From the NCBI GenBank assembly GCA_009731375.1, contig BJOX01000062.1, positions 1,014,639 to 1,078,638 on the forward strand: a stretch of DNA of 64,000 bases, written 5' to 3'. Source of the DNA: Paulinella micropora. Lineage: Eukaryota; Cercozoa; Imbricatea; Euglyphida. The position numbers and the translations under genes were made by a program. Positions 47,396 through 58,562 of this stretch are shown here, one piece after another (position 1 is the first letter of the stretch; the number at the start of each line of letters is the position of its first letter). The notes under the pieces are model-generated. The model had not been told where the DNA came from, searched no databases, and was given only the letters and a program-made list of their open reading frames with translations.

Positions 47396-48177
47396 AGTTG
47401 GCGTTGAGACTTGTTGAATCCTGCTTGAGCACGGGGTATATATATCTCTTTGGCGCCTGGTCCCCCGTATGCATATGCGTGCCATTCGTCATCGGCAAAG
47501 GTGAGTTTGGGGGGGATTGTGACGTCTTTCTTGGCGTGAATGGTAGAGCCTTTTTTGCCTGTATGGATCAGAGCGCCTTGGTAAAGATGTTGAATGAAGC
47601 GGTAGAGTTCCGGAAAGGCATCTGGGGGGGCCACTGTGTTCGCGATGGCATTTTGGAGTACCGGGAGTTCCACTGAGTCGAAGGCTTTCTCTACATCTAT
47701 CGCTGTGATGATGAGGGTATGTACGCGGTTGGTTACTCTTGCTGCGTTCTGGACGTCGTAGAGAATCAGACGTAGGGTGAGGTTGGATTCATCGGCCCCT
47801 GATATACGTGGGCAGTTTGCTTTGGCGGTTTTGCTCATGGTGCCTACCTCCAGCGTAAGTGTTCTTAGTCGGAGATCGACCATCTTTGCATAAAGGTTCA
47901 TGATTCCTTGTGAGATCATGATGGGACGCCATTCGCTCGGGTTGGCTCCCGTGCCTTTTTCCTTCCACAGTTGTGTCAGTTGGGTGGGTTTCCATTCGCT
48001 TGGAATTTTTCCCTCTCGCCAACAGAAGTTGAGGTATTTCAGGATGTATAATTGTCCTTCTTGGGAAAGCAAGCGTAGCGCAATTGGAGGGACTTGGTCG
48101 AGTCCGGAAGATGGGCCTTTTTTGGCGTTGAGGGCCGTGCGGAGTTTGTCCAGAGTGAAGTCACGTCGTGCTTCCAA
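47353..48177 (-). pseudogene. LINE reverse transcriptase, motif B missing
   Basis: RT blocks: GPSSGLDQVPPIALRLL, PSEWKPTQLTQLWKEKG, NPSEWRPIMISQGIMNLYAK, motif A IITAIDVEKAFDSVEL, then KLTFADDEWHAYAYGG (motif C). The region expected between A and C is shortened and lacks motif B; a motif B block lies inverted next door. The frame joins the RNase H upstream after a short frameshifted linker (PPQLISYPGKHQAILEARRD). Confidence 0.75.
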
Positions 48178-48206
48178 GATTGCTTGATGTTTGCCCGGAT
48201 AAGAGA

Positions 48207-48989
48207 TCAGTTGGGGCGGTAACTGGTGAAGTGCTTGGTATATCCACTCGGGAGAAATAGGCGGTACTGTGGTATCGGTGGAGGGGGTAGTGTTGGTGGC
48301 ATGGGGAGGTGGTTGTGCCGCCAGTCATCTAGAAGTCGGTGTATGGGGAGAAGAGCTGCTTCCTTAGCTAGTCGGTCGCAGATTTCGTTGAGGCAGTGTC
48401 GCCATTCAAAGCTGTTTTCGACGTGTGACGGGACCCAGTGCATCTGTAGGTGCCCTTGCGTGAGTTTGTATCTGGCGATGGCATCCCATATGATGGGGTA
48501 TGGGCGTTGTGGGAATAGTTGTTGATACTCGCCTTCGAGTTGGCAGTCTGCAAGGCCTTTGTGATCTGTAAAGCCATGGGTTTGGTATGGTTGCAATCGG
48601 CGTGTGTGTATGTAGTGGAGGACAACCGGGGCGGCTTCAATTTCTTGGTGTGCGCTGGTGGTGGGGTGTTCATGGGATCCAAAGATGGCAATGAGGTGTT
48701 CTTGGAACATGAGAATAGCGCCGAAGCCCCCCGCGTGGCCCAGTTTTGGGAAACTGGAGCCGTCAATGTGGAAAATCGCTGTAGTTGCGGGGTCGACAGC
48801 ATCCGTTAGGATGTTGTGGGGGTTGGTGGTGTCGACATCGGTTCTTAGTTTGGGGCGGAGGGAGTCCAGTGGTAGTGCGTTTGCAAGGGGCGTGGGATGA
48901 GGTGGAGGAGGAGGGCCACGGTTTCTGTGTCCAGGAGTTTGATGATTCCGTTGGGGTCCGAGGGGCGGGCCTGCCAGTGCAGGAAGCAC
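48207..48989 (-). pseudogene. LINE RNase H, N-terminal to RT
   Basis: An RNase HI fold with all four acidic positions: FHIDGSSFPKLGHAGGFGAI (Asp), SAHQEIEAAPVVL (Glu), GFTDHKGLADC (Asp) and NEICDRLAKEAA (Asp). The substrate-side HWVPSHVEN segment is also present. The domain degrades RNA in RNA-DNA hybrids. Its position before RT is unusual, as LINE RNase H domains normally follow RT. Confidence 0.75.
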
Positions 48990-49475
48990 TCAAGCGCAGT
49001 GGCGGTGGAGTTGGCCCCTCCAAGTTCGTGGAGGAGATTCACGATGCAGGAGGGTTCTGGGGCTGTATACAAGTTCCAGATGGTCCCAGGGGGCCTTGGG
49101 CGCGGATTATCCGGGGAGCCGTGAGCTGTCCAGTGTACTCGGGTGAAGAAGTCGTTGGTACGTTGGTATGGGTCGCGTCCGGGTTCTGTAACCCACTGGC
49201 ATGGGATGTGTACTGCATGAGGTTGTCTGTCCAAGGCGGGGTATGCTGGGGCTGTATTTGGGGTCCTGTCGTAAGGAGATGCGTTTCGCATTGCTGTAGC
49301 AGTTGGTGTTCTCGGAACTCCGGGAGCGCTGCAGCTGTGGTGGTGGTTTTGTGTGCCTCGGTGAGAGTGGGGGGCAGGGCAGTGTCGTGGGCTATTCGCT
49401 CTCCTAGAAAAATATCTGGGCGGTTGTGTTGCTGCGTTATTGGTGGGATGAGGCAGGTGAAACTACCTTGCAAAA

Positions 49476-50566
49476 CATATTGAACCTGGGCAAACTACCA
49501 TACAAAACAAAAGGTGAGAAGCTCCATTCAAAGTCAATTCGAGTGCAAACGGAAAAGTCCTTCATTCAATGGCTAACGCCAAAAATGAATAAAAAACGAG
49601 CAGCTTACATGCAACACTTCAAAGCAAACAAAACATACAAGCCACACACTTCGCAGTCTCTCCCAATACTAGAACGCAAAAAAGCAAAACCATGTGTGTG
49701 CGGGCGCAAGGCTGCTCAATGTTGCTCGAAGTTATGCTGGATGCCCAATGGATTGCACAATCGTATTGCCAATCTAACTTTATGGGTGGGGTGTAACGGT
49801 ATCACTTAACACCTCTTTGACCTCCCTTCTTGATCACTATGACAATAATGACAAGATCATGGTAACAAGATATGGAAAAGGAGGAGATAAAACAGATTCT
49901 GACTATATGAACAGGGTGTACCGCAACACAAAACTATATGAGCCAAATGAACGAGCACAACAAACACAACGACAGTCACAATCGTCTCTAACTTGGACTG
50001 GGGCATATTGTCGTTTATCCTCATCTCTAGCCAAAGAGGTATTATTGTTAAATAGACAACCATTGGCCTTGCGAATTGACTCAAGAAGAGCTGTTCTTGA
50101 CAAGGAATTCAATGTCGAAAAGCTATGGTATCATCCAAAAGCATGGGAACGTGATATGAAGAAAGCAACCAGACAGCAGGCAATACACGTATGGGCACAG
50201 ACTCAACAAATGCCTCACTGGAAAATCAAAGAACGAATTGCATCTATTGTCAGATCTCGACTTCTACGTTACCCAGAGATCCTCAAGAGCTCTAACTATA
50301 CTATGAAAATGCTGTTCATAGAACACCTACCCAGAAAGGAGCTCAAAGCAATACCAGCAATCATTCTACAACACGTCAGCATGCCACAACAAACACGGAT
50401 GTCTGTGCTATCAATTGAAAATATAGTACAAAAGAACTCACCATCTATTGCGAAGACTTTGATAAACATTCACATGTGGATTGATGGTTTTGACTTTCAG
50501 TTTTTCGAACAACCTAAATGCTCCCCACTCTGCAAAAATGGAAGGAGAGATGGGAATAGTAGGTAG
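49476..50566 (+). pseudogene. Penelope-like element, middle region, copy 2
   Basis: Repeats the Cys-cluster region of copy 1. After a stop and short shift it continues for 249 codons (49817-50566): MVTRYGKGGDKTDSDYMNRV... helical and basic, with PKAWERDMKKATRQQAIHVW. The reading then shifts again near 50,520 to 50481-50846 (CDDAQKEFWIGVKKYVAQIR). These lie upstream of RT in the same orientation and probably form its N-terminal extension or a separate ORF. No domain is recognised. Confidence 0.5.
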
Positions 50567-50888
50567 ACTACATGCATCCGCAATTCCCTCTCTCGACTGT
50601 GACGATGCGCAAAAAGAATTCTGGATCGGTGTCAAAAAGTATGTTGCCCAAATCCGTGACATCATTTTTGGTAAAATGCCAAGTCAGGCTGATGGTCGGA
50701 CCGACCGTTCCAAATTGACTGACATAAATCAGCAACAAGATGCACAGATTCAGACAGAAAAACATGCATTGTTCACTATACTGCAATCTATGGGAACAAC
50801 AAAAGCGGCAGGCAATATCATTTTACGAAATTTGCAAAATTTATAAGATAAAGACCAGCAAAATTTCGGAAAGCATACTGCAAATAAA

Positions 50889-52436
50889 AACCAAAGAATA
50901 AGTTGGAATACGTTACAATCAGTGAAAAATTACATCAAAAAGAACAAACTGGTTGTAAAGGACCTCGACAAAAACAAAAACCAGTTGCGGGTAGAATGCC
51001 CTGTTATGCTATGACAAAGGTTGAAACAAGAAGTGGTAGAATCCCCGTGTTTCAAAGCAGTCAGCATGACAGAACAACAGATTTTACGCAAGTACAGACA
51101 CGAATACAATAAAAGAAATCTCGGTCGCTTTGCTCCGTTGAATAAGAAAGGGGAGGTCAACAAAGTTATGACATCTCCAAAGGGCAAAGATCCGGAAAAC
51201 AAAACACGATTAATTTGTATTCAGTCTCGCTCACAAGGTCGAAAGACACTAAAATACGCGGCCAAAGCCTTGAACTTTCTCGTTATGCAAGTCACAAAAT
51301 ACGTGCCAAACTTCAATCTCAATAAGCTTTCAGATCTCAAAGGAAAAATGAAAAAAGCCCAGACTTTGTTTAAGAAATCAGAAAAGAATTTGAACGTCGA
51401 ATTAAATGTTCAAGCTTTGTCGTTTGATGTGAAACAAATGTTCACTTGGCTAGATAACAAAGAGATCGTCATGTCTATCCGCTGGCTTGTCATGATTTTA
51501 CGTCATTATGAAGCCACTGGAAAAAGAGGAAAGCTTAGAGAGGAAAAAATACAAGTGTCAAAAACGTTGCGACTTGATGTGAATAGAAGTATGAAACATG
51601 ATGTAGGTTGGCACCATAGTGCCTCACGAGACGAATATGTCGTCTTCAGTTTTCAGGACTTACTCGACTCAGTCGAGATGGATCTGAACAATACTTACTT
51701 CATGATGGGGAACGCTTACTTTCAGCAAGTTAAAGGTTGCCCGATCGGAGGCTATCTTTCTTCCCCATTGGCCCAAATAAAATGTATTTTTGATGAGTTT
51801 AGATTTCTTACTATACTACGTAGACAAAATCTATCTGAATTTGTATACGGCATTCGACAGGTTGATGATATACTTTTTCTTCTTGTGACTCCATCAGACG
51901 ACCAAACATTTTTAGAACGTCTGACACCCCACATACAGTCACTCAGGCATCTAGAATATAAACACGCGCAACCCGTATACACGGCTGGTCTAGAGCTTGA
52001 AGAACAAGAAGTAGATGTTGACGAACGATTTTATAAACTTGTTGTTGCTGGGAGTGACTTAAGAATTGGTAAGAAGTTATATTTTGGCTTTCATTCTCGC
52101 CCGCATTTCAAAAATTGGAAATTCTTGATTAGTAATGGTACAACACCACATCCACGCCTCCCACCATTATCGTCGTACACTGACAATAGAGTGAGAACGG
52201 CGACTATCAAAGGGATGCTTGGGATGTACCGAAACCAATCAACCAATAATGAGGTGTTGGAGGAAGCAGTATATCAACTTCTTTTCGAATGCAGATATCC
52301 GAAATCTATTTTCAAAAAATCGTTAAGGCAACCGTATCATCAAGTTCTCCCCAAACATGGGCTACGATTTACCAAAAATTCTGTCACAGAGAAAACAAAG
52401 TTTTCAGTCACTTTCGTCATCTTTGACACAGTCTAA
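50889..52436 (+). pseudogene. Penelope-type reverse transcriptase
   Basis: The frame reads KNKLVVKDLDKNKNQLRVEC, then a TGA near 51012, then runs open to 52436. Motifs: TRLICIQSRSQGRKTLKYAA (fingers), motif A LSFDVKQMFTWLDNKE, motif B FQQVKGCPIGGYLSSPLA, and motif C GIRQVDDILFLL. F-x-Q-x2-G-x-P-x-G and the D-V-x-x-M-F/Y-T motif A are typical of Penelope-like elements and telomerase relatives. All catalytic Asp residues are present. The C-terminus ends soon after a helical region, with no GIY-YIG nuclease. Except for the TGA this domain looks intact. Confidence 0.75.
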
Positions 52437-52482
52437 CTCGAACAGCTTGGAACCAGTGGGCACTTTTAAAAGGCTACTATGG

Positions 52483-52997
52483 CAGTAACCCTGCCTCCTT
52501 TTATTCTACTAGCTCACCGGTGTACAAGCAAATAATTTTAACTTTAATATATAAACTGACATGTGGAAGATAAATACACTTGACTTTCCACAAGTAGTCA
52601 ATGTCAAAAATAAGTACTATCGGTCAGGTCAACAACAAAATTATAATAATCAGGCAGAGACCATTTCAAGTATTGCTGTTGACATTCAAGACAACAACAA
52701 AAATTAGTTTTTCATTTTTGTGTCAGATTTTCATTTTTGTGACAGTTTTTCATTTTTGTGACAAAAATTCAAATTTTCAAATTTAACGGTAACATTTCGC
52801 GAAAATTTACGATATTTTGCGGACGAATATAGCAGTTAATTTGAAAAATTCAAATTTTCACCCAAAATCAAAATTCCAACCAAAACTGAAATTCCAACCA
52901 AAACAGAAAAATCAATTTTTTTTGTTGTCTTGAATGTCAACAGCAATACTAAATATAAAAAATGAGCAGTTAGACTTTCAAGTTTTCGTTTTATTCA
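52483..52997 (+). repeat. Right terminal direct repeat (pseudo-LTR), with MITE
   Basis: Matches 42007-42246 when the 274 bp MITE and its TA duplication are removed. Confidence 0.9.
52673..52946. mobile_element. 274 bp MITE with 34 bp TIRs and TA target duplication
   Basis: The ends are inverted: TTGCTGTTGACATTCAAGAC on the left and its complement on the right, extending about 34 bp with small differences. TA flanks both sides (52671-52672, 52947-52948). The empty site CAAGTACTAAAT is preserved in the left direct repeat near 42193. TA duplication suggests mobilisation by a Tc1/mariner-type transposase. The interior is non-coding, AT-rich and partly palindromic. Confidence 0.92.
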
Positions 52998-53935
52998 TTA
53001 AAAGGCAAGAGGCGACCAGCTGTCTAAGTTGACAGCCTGACCCTCTGACTTACTAGCTATTGTATATATTGTATTCAACCCCGTTAGCGACTCCAGATGT
53101 AAGCAGAACAGCTACTCTGACACTTAGTCGTCACTCAACAGGAGAGGGGCAGACCAATTGCAAGCATAAGAGTCAAGTAACGACAAGCCGGACGACACTC
53201 AATGCAACCATGCATATGTATTGTGCGGGCCGGCCGACAACTGCTTACTACATAAAAATATATATTACAACAGTATTTAACTGTATTATACTGATACTTG
53301 AAGCTTGAAAAAAAAAATTATATTGCTTCAACCCGGCCGTGACCGGCTTCGGTGGCACGATAATTTAAGAACCTCAAGTCACTGTCAGTATACTTTTAAT
53401 ACATATTAATATGTCAATATAATACAGCTGACTCAGGCTGAATCACAGTGTGGTTTCGTAACTTGTGACCACGAGCCTCTGGTCTTTCCCAATTATAAAT
53501 TATTACTTGAAAAAATAGTAACCAAGTTCAGCTTTTGCTCCCTGCAGCTTCCCTCCTTCGCTAAGTTTAAAGGCACCGGGCCTAGCCTCACTCTCAACCA
53601 ACTCCAACACCCAAGCTCTGTACATACTAGTACTGGCGACCGTCTCTTCGACAGCAACTTGAAAGGGGCGAGCAAGGACACTCGAGGTCCCGTAACCCCC
53701 TGTTTCGTCCAACTATTAATATAACTTATTATAGTAGTAATAGCAGGACAGCAAATCTTTTTATAGTCGACTCCGCCGGGCGGCCACCCGCCCAGAGTGT
53801 TTGACTGTGCGCTCATGTGAATATCACTATCAAATAAAAACTAAAACGATATGAAAAACACTCTATCCGGCAAAATCACTAAATTGTTATTTTACTTGGA
53901 CGGTCCTTACTAATACTATTCCTGGTTGAGGCAGT
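52998..53935. other. Non-coding flank with dispersed repeat
   Basis: No gene is supported. Around 53520-53710 sequence related to 20750-20880 is found (AAAGGGGYGAGCA followed by CACTCGNGGTC), consistent with a dispersed repeat family. The last 100 bp are unclassified. Confidence 0.45.
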
Positions 53936-54033
53936 ACATACACATACATACATACATACATACATGCATGCATGCATTCATGTACATGCATGCACGCATG
54001 GATGAATGCATGCATGAATGCATGCATACATAC

Positions 54034-54064
<31 letters not shown>

Positions 54065-54202
54065 CATACATACATACATACGTACATTACATACATACAT
54101 ACATTACGTACATACATACATTACATACATACATAATACATACATACATACATACATACATACATACACATACATATATACATAAATACATACATACATA
54201 CA

Positions 54203-54236
<34 letters not shown>

Positions 54237-54242
54237 CATACA

Positions 54243-54274
<32 letters not shown>

Positions 54275-54345
54275 CATACATATATACATACATACATACA
54301 TACATACATACATACATGCATGCATGCATACATACATACACTATA
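53936..54345. repeat. CATA tetranucleotide array
   Basis: CATA/CATG units just downstream of the TPR gene's stop codon (which lies on the - strand). Frames through it (YIHT, MYVC) are repeat translations. Confidence 0.95.
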
Positions 54346-54443
54346 TATTCTACCGCAGGGCTAAGCGTGCCCTAGCTTGTCCTTGTGGCGCAATGCAAGG
54401 TACTCCTGGTAAGTCAAGCTGCTCGTGGACGACTCGTAGCGCG

Positions 54444-56435
54444 TCATCTTTTTGCTTCCTGAGCCCTGCGTTTCAGAGCCTCGGCCTCCGCCACCTTGCC
54501 CTGCTGCTCCAGAAACCTGACCAGGTTCTTGACAGAAGCCAACGTGTCCGGGTGCTCTGCCCCGAGCGTCTTCTCACACCCTTGCAATTGACTGCGGTAG
54601 AGAGCCTCGGCCTCTGCCAGCTTGCTCTGCTTCTCCAGCAACAAGCCCAGGTTGTACACCAAACCCAATTTGTGCGGGTGCTCGGCCCCGAGCGTCTTCT
54701 CCATTCCTCGAAGAGCCCTGCGGAACAGAGGCTCGGCCTCCGCCACCTTGCCGCCCTGCTGACGCAGCAAGTTGCCCAGGTTGTTGACCGAAGTCAACGT
54801 GGACGGGTGCTCGGTCCCGAGCGTCTTCTCCATTCCTCGAAGAGCCCTGCGGAACAGAGGCTCGGCCTCCGCCAGCTTGCCCTGCTGCTTCAGCAACTCG
54901 CCCAGGTTGTTGACCGAAGTCAACGTCGACGGGTGCTCGGTCCCGAGCGTCTTTTCTTTTCCTCGAAGAGCCCTGCAATACAGAGGCTCGGCCTCCGCCA
55001 GCTTGCCCTGCTGCTCCAGCAACAAGCCCAGGTTGCTGACCGAAGTCAACGTGGACGGGTGCTCAGCCCCGAGCGTCTTCTCCTTTCCTTGCAGAGCCCT
55101 GCGGTACAGAGGCTCGGCCTCCGCCAGCTTGCCCTGGTCATGCAGCAAGCCGGCCAGGTTGTTGACCGAAGTCAACGTGTTCGGGTGCTCGGCCCCGAGA
55201 GTCTTCTCGCACGCTTCCAAAGAACGCCGAAAAAACTCCTCCGCTCCCTGGAAGTCGCCCACGTTTCGAAGCAGTCCGCCCAAGTTATTCATGAGCAACA
55301 AAGTGGCTTCGTCTGTTTTGCCTTCCCTCGCCTTGAGCGCGTCGCGACCCGCCTGCACTACCCAGGCCCGCATCTCAGCCAGCACGGCCTTGTTCAGCTC
55401 GTGCGCCCCGCCTTGCATCCCTTCCACTAAGGCCAAGATTTTCTCTTGGTCCTCCTTCTTGCCCGCCTCCGCCTTCTTGACATCGATTCTGGAGAGTGAG
55501 CCCAGGATAGAATCGAAATCCTTCACAAGCGCGTTTTCAAAATCCGTAACCTCCGTGGGAGAAAGACATATTTCGAACGAGGCTTTGGTAAGTCGCGTGC
55601 AGAATATCTCCCACAGACACCATGAGCGAGTCAGGGGCACAGGGTTCCTCCATGGGGAGAGAATCAGCACCATTCGGCCGATCGTCCGGACGTTCTCCCG
55701 AAACGCCTCGAACCAGAAGTCCGGATCCACCGTGAAGGTCTGGTGCTGGTTCACTGTGAAAATGTCAAACCAAAGAAAGGTCTGACTTCTCACGTTGTCT
55801 TTGTCGAGCCAGTGAGCAGCGATAGCCTTCACCACTTGCTTGAATGTGTACTTCCACGCGTGGGAAAGAAACACAGTGGCGGTCGCCACGCCGGCACGGT
55901 CTTGCGGGTCCTGAGACCGGGCCAGCAGCTCCACGTAGGAGCTTTTCTGGTCCGCGGTGGCGGGCTTGACCAGATCGCGCACCACGTCGTCGGTGGTGGC
56001 GTCCGCAGCCAGGCCCGCGGCCTCCCAGCGCTGGTATGTGGCCAGCAGCAGCGACACCGACACACCGCGCCTCGGGATCGGGAAGTTGGGCAATGCGCAC
56101 ATACCACATGCGGAGACGTCGCAGCCGTTCAAGTAGGTGCACTGAACGCAAGCCCACTGCTCGATCTCCGCCTGTCCTTCATCGACCTGCTGCCCTTTTG
56201 CCTCCCCAGCCCGACACAGCAAAGACAACTTCTTAGCCTCCGCCGTCTCCTCGTCCTCCTCCTCGTCCTTCTGCTCCTCCATCGTTTCTACCGCGGTCTG
56301 CTTTGTGTCCTGAACAAGCACGCAAACATGCATGGGAACACAACCACGGACACACAACACACACACACACAATAGTGACACACGCATACGTAAATAGAAA
56401 TATATATGCATACATACCTATGCATACTTACTTAC

Positions 56436-56466
<31 letters not shown>

Positions 56467-57211
56467 CATACATACATGCAACTATATGATTGGTGCAAAG
56501 ATGCGCATGCCAATAGCTGCACTGAAACGCAAGCCCACTGTTCGACCTTGAACAAACATGAACACACGCAGGGAAACACAAACACAAACACGGATAAACA
56601 ACACACAAACACACACACACACACACACACGCGCGCGCGCACACACGCACGCACACAGACACATACACATGCATATTTTCCCATAAAAGCATATCAAGGG
56701 TGCAAAGACACGGATGCCGATCACACCAACATCAACACAAAAACATACACATGCACATGGAACGCATAAGCATAGCAACCAAAATACACACACAATGTCC
56801 ACACATCGTTTTCATACACACAGAAGAAAATCAGACACAGCTTCACTTTCAACCAGATACGTATATCACATCGCACTCGAGGTCGGGGGAAAGACCACAG
56901 GCCCAACAGCAGCCGCGGCCACGCCCGGTGCCAGCGCGGCGGCAGGCTTGGGTGATGAGCACACGTCACATGCGGCGGCGCTGCTGCCATTCAAATACGT
57001 GCACTGCAGGCAAGCCCACTGCTCGCCATTAGAGGCTGCGCTACCCACTTCCGATGTCTCAGCGGTGCTCGACGCCGGGGCTGCGGCAGGCTTGGGCGAT
57101 GTGCACATGTCACACGCCAAGGCGTTGGGGCCGTTCAAGAAGGTGCAGTGAACGCAAGCCCACTCATTGGCCTTGTACGGCTCCTGTCGCGCTCCCTCTT
57201 GCTCCTCCATT
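54444..57211 (-). CDS. RanBP2-type zinc finger / TIR-like / TPR protein, at least 2 exons
   Basis: Main exon 56309-54444 follows acceptor TTGTTCAG and encodes 621 residues. In order: acidic start; RanBP2 finger WACVQCTYLNGCDVSACGMC; a TIR-like region with TVFLSHAWKYTFKQ, WFDIFTVNQH and LTRSWCLWEIFCT; a helical linker; and seven 42-residue kinesin-light-chain-type TPRs (GAEHPNTLTSVNNLAGLLHD...AEPLYRRAL). An upstream exon (57211 to about 56890) begins MEEQEGARQEPYKANEW and adds two more RanBP2 fingers, after acceptor ACGACAG. Its donor is not resolved (in-frame GT candidates lie near 56905). The fingers bind ubiquitin or RNA in known families and TPRs bind proteins. The whole resembles an NLR-like sensor without an NTPase. 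Stop is TGA. Confidence 0.8.
56340..56880 (-). other. Intron with CA/CATA repeats and decayed zinc-finger exon relics
   Basis: CATA (56410-56475) and CA/CG (56600-56660) arrays. On the - strand near 56550-56480 the bases encoding EQWACV of the finger exon recur and then go out of frame, followed by GCATGCGCATCTTTGCACC. A similar piece, GGCATCCGTGTCTTTGCACC, lies near 56720-56695. Confidence 0.5.
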
Positions 57212-57229
57212 CTGTCGTGAAAAAATGAT

Positions 57230-58000
57230 GCAAGTTACCTTGATGCGGATGATAGCTGATGAAATCGAAGGAGGAAGGTGGAAAGAGGAAGGAGGAAGAA
57301 GGGAAGGGGAAGGAAGGAAAGAAGGAAGGAAGGAAGGAAGGAAAGAAGGAAGGAAGGAAGGAAGGAAGGAAGAAAAGAAGGAGGAAGGACGAAGGAGGAA
57401 GCAGGAAGGAAGGAGGAAGGAGGAAGCAAGAAGCAGGAAGCAGGAGGGCACAATGCACGGTGGCAGCAGCAAGAACGAACATTTTGTGTAACACTAGTTG
57501 ACAAAACAATCTCTGTATGCATCACATATATAGAAACATACAGTCCCTTCAGACGGGGGATTCTTTTGTATCTTGACGAGATCTTTGACGCATTTTCTTT
57601 GATTTGTTTTACTTGTGTGTATTAGGTGTATTGATCGAAGGTGGCACGCTGTTAAGAAAGGTGCTAAAAAAAGGTGTTCTAAAATTACGAGCTATCACGG
57701 AAGAGGAAGCAGGAAGCAGGAAGAAGAAAGCAAGAAGCAAGCGAATCATAAACAGGAAGCAAGAAGCAGGAAGCAGGAAGCATGCGCAAGGCCACCGCAG
57801 CAGCAGCAGCAGCAAGAACGAAATTTTGTGTAACACACGTTGACAAAGCAATCTCTGTATGCATCATATATATAGAAACATACAGCCCCTTCAGACTGGG
57901 GATTCTTTTGTATTTTGACGCATGTTCTTTGATGTGTTTTTGTGGTGGACAAGGTGTGTTGATAGGGGATCGGAAACTCTAAGAAAGTGCCAAGGTGCTA
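57230..58000. repeat. GGAA/AGGAAGC arrays and a tandem duplication
   Basis: GGAA-type purine units (57262-57445) lead into a segment 57427-57670 that is repeated at 57762-57995. Shared landmarks in order are AAGAACGAA, TTTTGTGTAACAC, ATATATAGAAACATACAG and GGGGATTCTTTTGTAT. No gene. Confidence 0.8.
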
Positions 58001-58125
58001 CAAAAGAAGAAAAAATGAGTGGTCCAAAATCAACGGAACAACAGCCAGGTTTATCGGTGCTGCCCCAGCATCGAACTGACCGCGGAAGCCGGCTGAAACA
58101 GTTTGTAGTCCAAAAAACAACAACA

Positions 58126-58562
58126 AACATAACATAACATAACATAACAAAAGCATAACAATAACATAAAAATAACATAAAAATAACATAATAACACAAC
58201 ATAACATAACATAACACAACATAACGTAACATAACGTAACATAACGTAACATAACGTAACATAACGTAACATAACGTAACATAACATAACATAACATAAC
58301 ATAACATAACTCATAACATAAGATAACATAACATAACATAACATAACATAAGATAAGATAACATAACATAACATAACATAGCATGACATAACATAACATA
58401 ACATAACATAGGATGACAGAACATGACTTAGCATGACATAATATGACATAGCTCATAACATGACATAACATGACATAACATAACATAACATAACATAGCA
58501 TAGCATAACATAACATAACATAACATAACATAAAAACACAACAAAACACAACACAACATAGC
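58126..58562. repeat. AACAT pentanucleotide minisatellite
   Basis: About 85 units of AACAT with AACGT, GACAT and AAGAT variants in blocks. Related 70 bp sequences flank it (58058-58125 and 58640-58705). Confidence 0.95.

Larger units (their letters stand above)
44459..49475 (-). mobile_element. Antisense LINE with RNase H upstream of RT
   Basis: Minus-strand order from high to low coordinates: unassigned N-terminal region (about 49473-48990), RNase H (48989-48207), RT fingers and palm (48177-47353), an inverted block with RT motif B (47395-47040), thumb-like segment (46971-46417), and a long C-terminal region (46631-44977) with a Cys pair. Many frames are broken, so it is inactive. The right side ends inside Penelope-like sequence; the left side is hidden by the gap. 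Confidence 0.7.
42007..52997 (+). mobile_element. Penelope-like retroelement region with terminal direct repeats
   Basis: Direct repeats 42007-42246 and 52483-52997 (the latter enlarged by a MITE) bracket an ORF1 and an RT with Penelope-type motifs, all on the + strand. The interior is interrupted by a 10-N gap (44449-44458), an antisense LINE (44459-49475) and a 484 bp duplication. It may therefore be one interrupted element or two partial copies joined by the scaffold. No GIY-YIG endonuclease is seen. Confidence 0.65.

Noticed and set aside
54324-55785. Long + strand frames over the TPR region
   Set aside because: Antisense of the TPR repeats; the minus frame carries clear TPR consensus.
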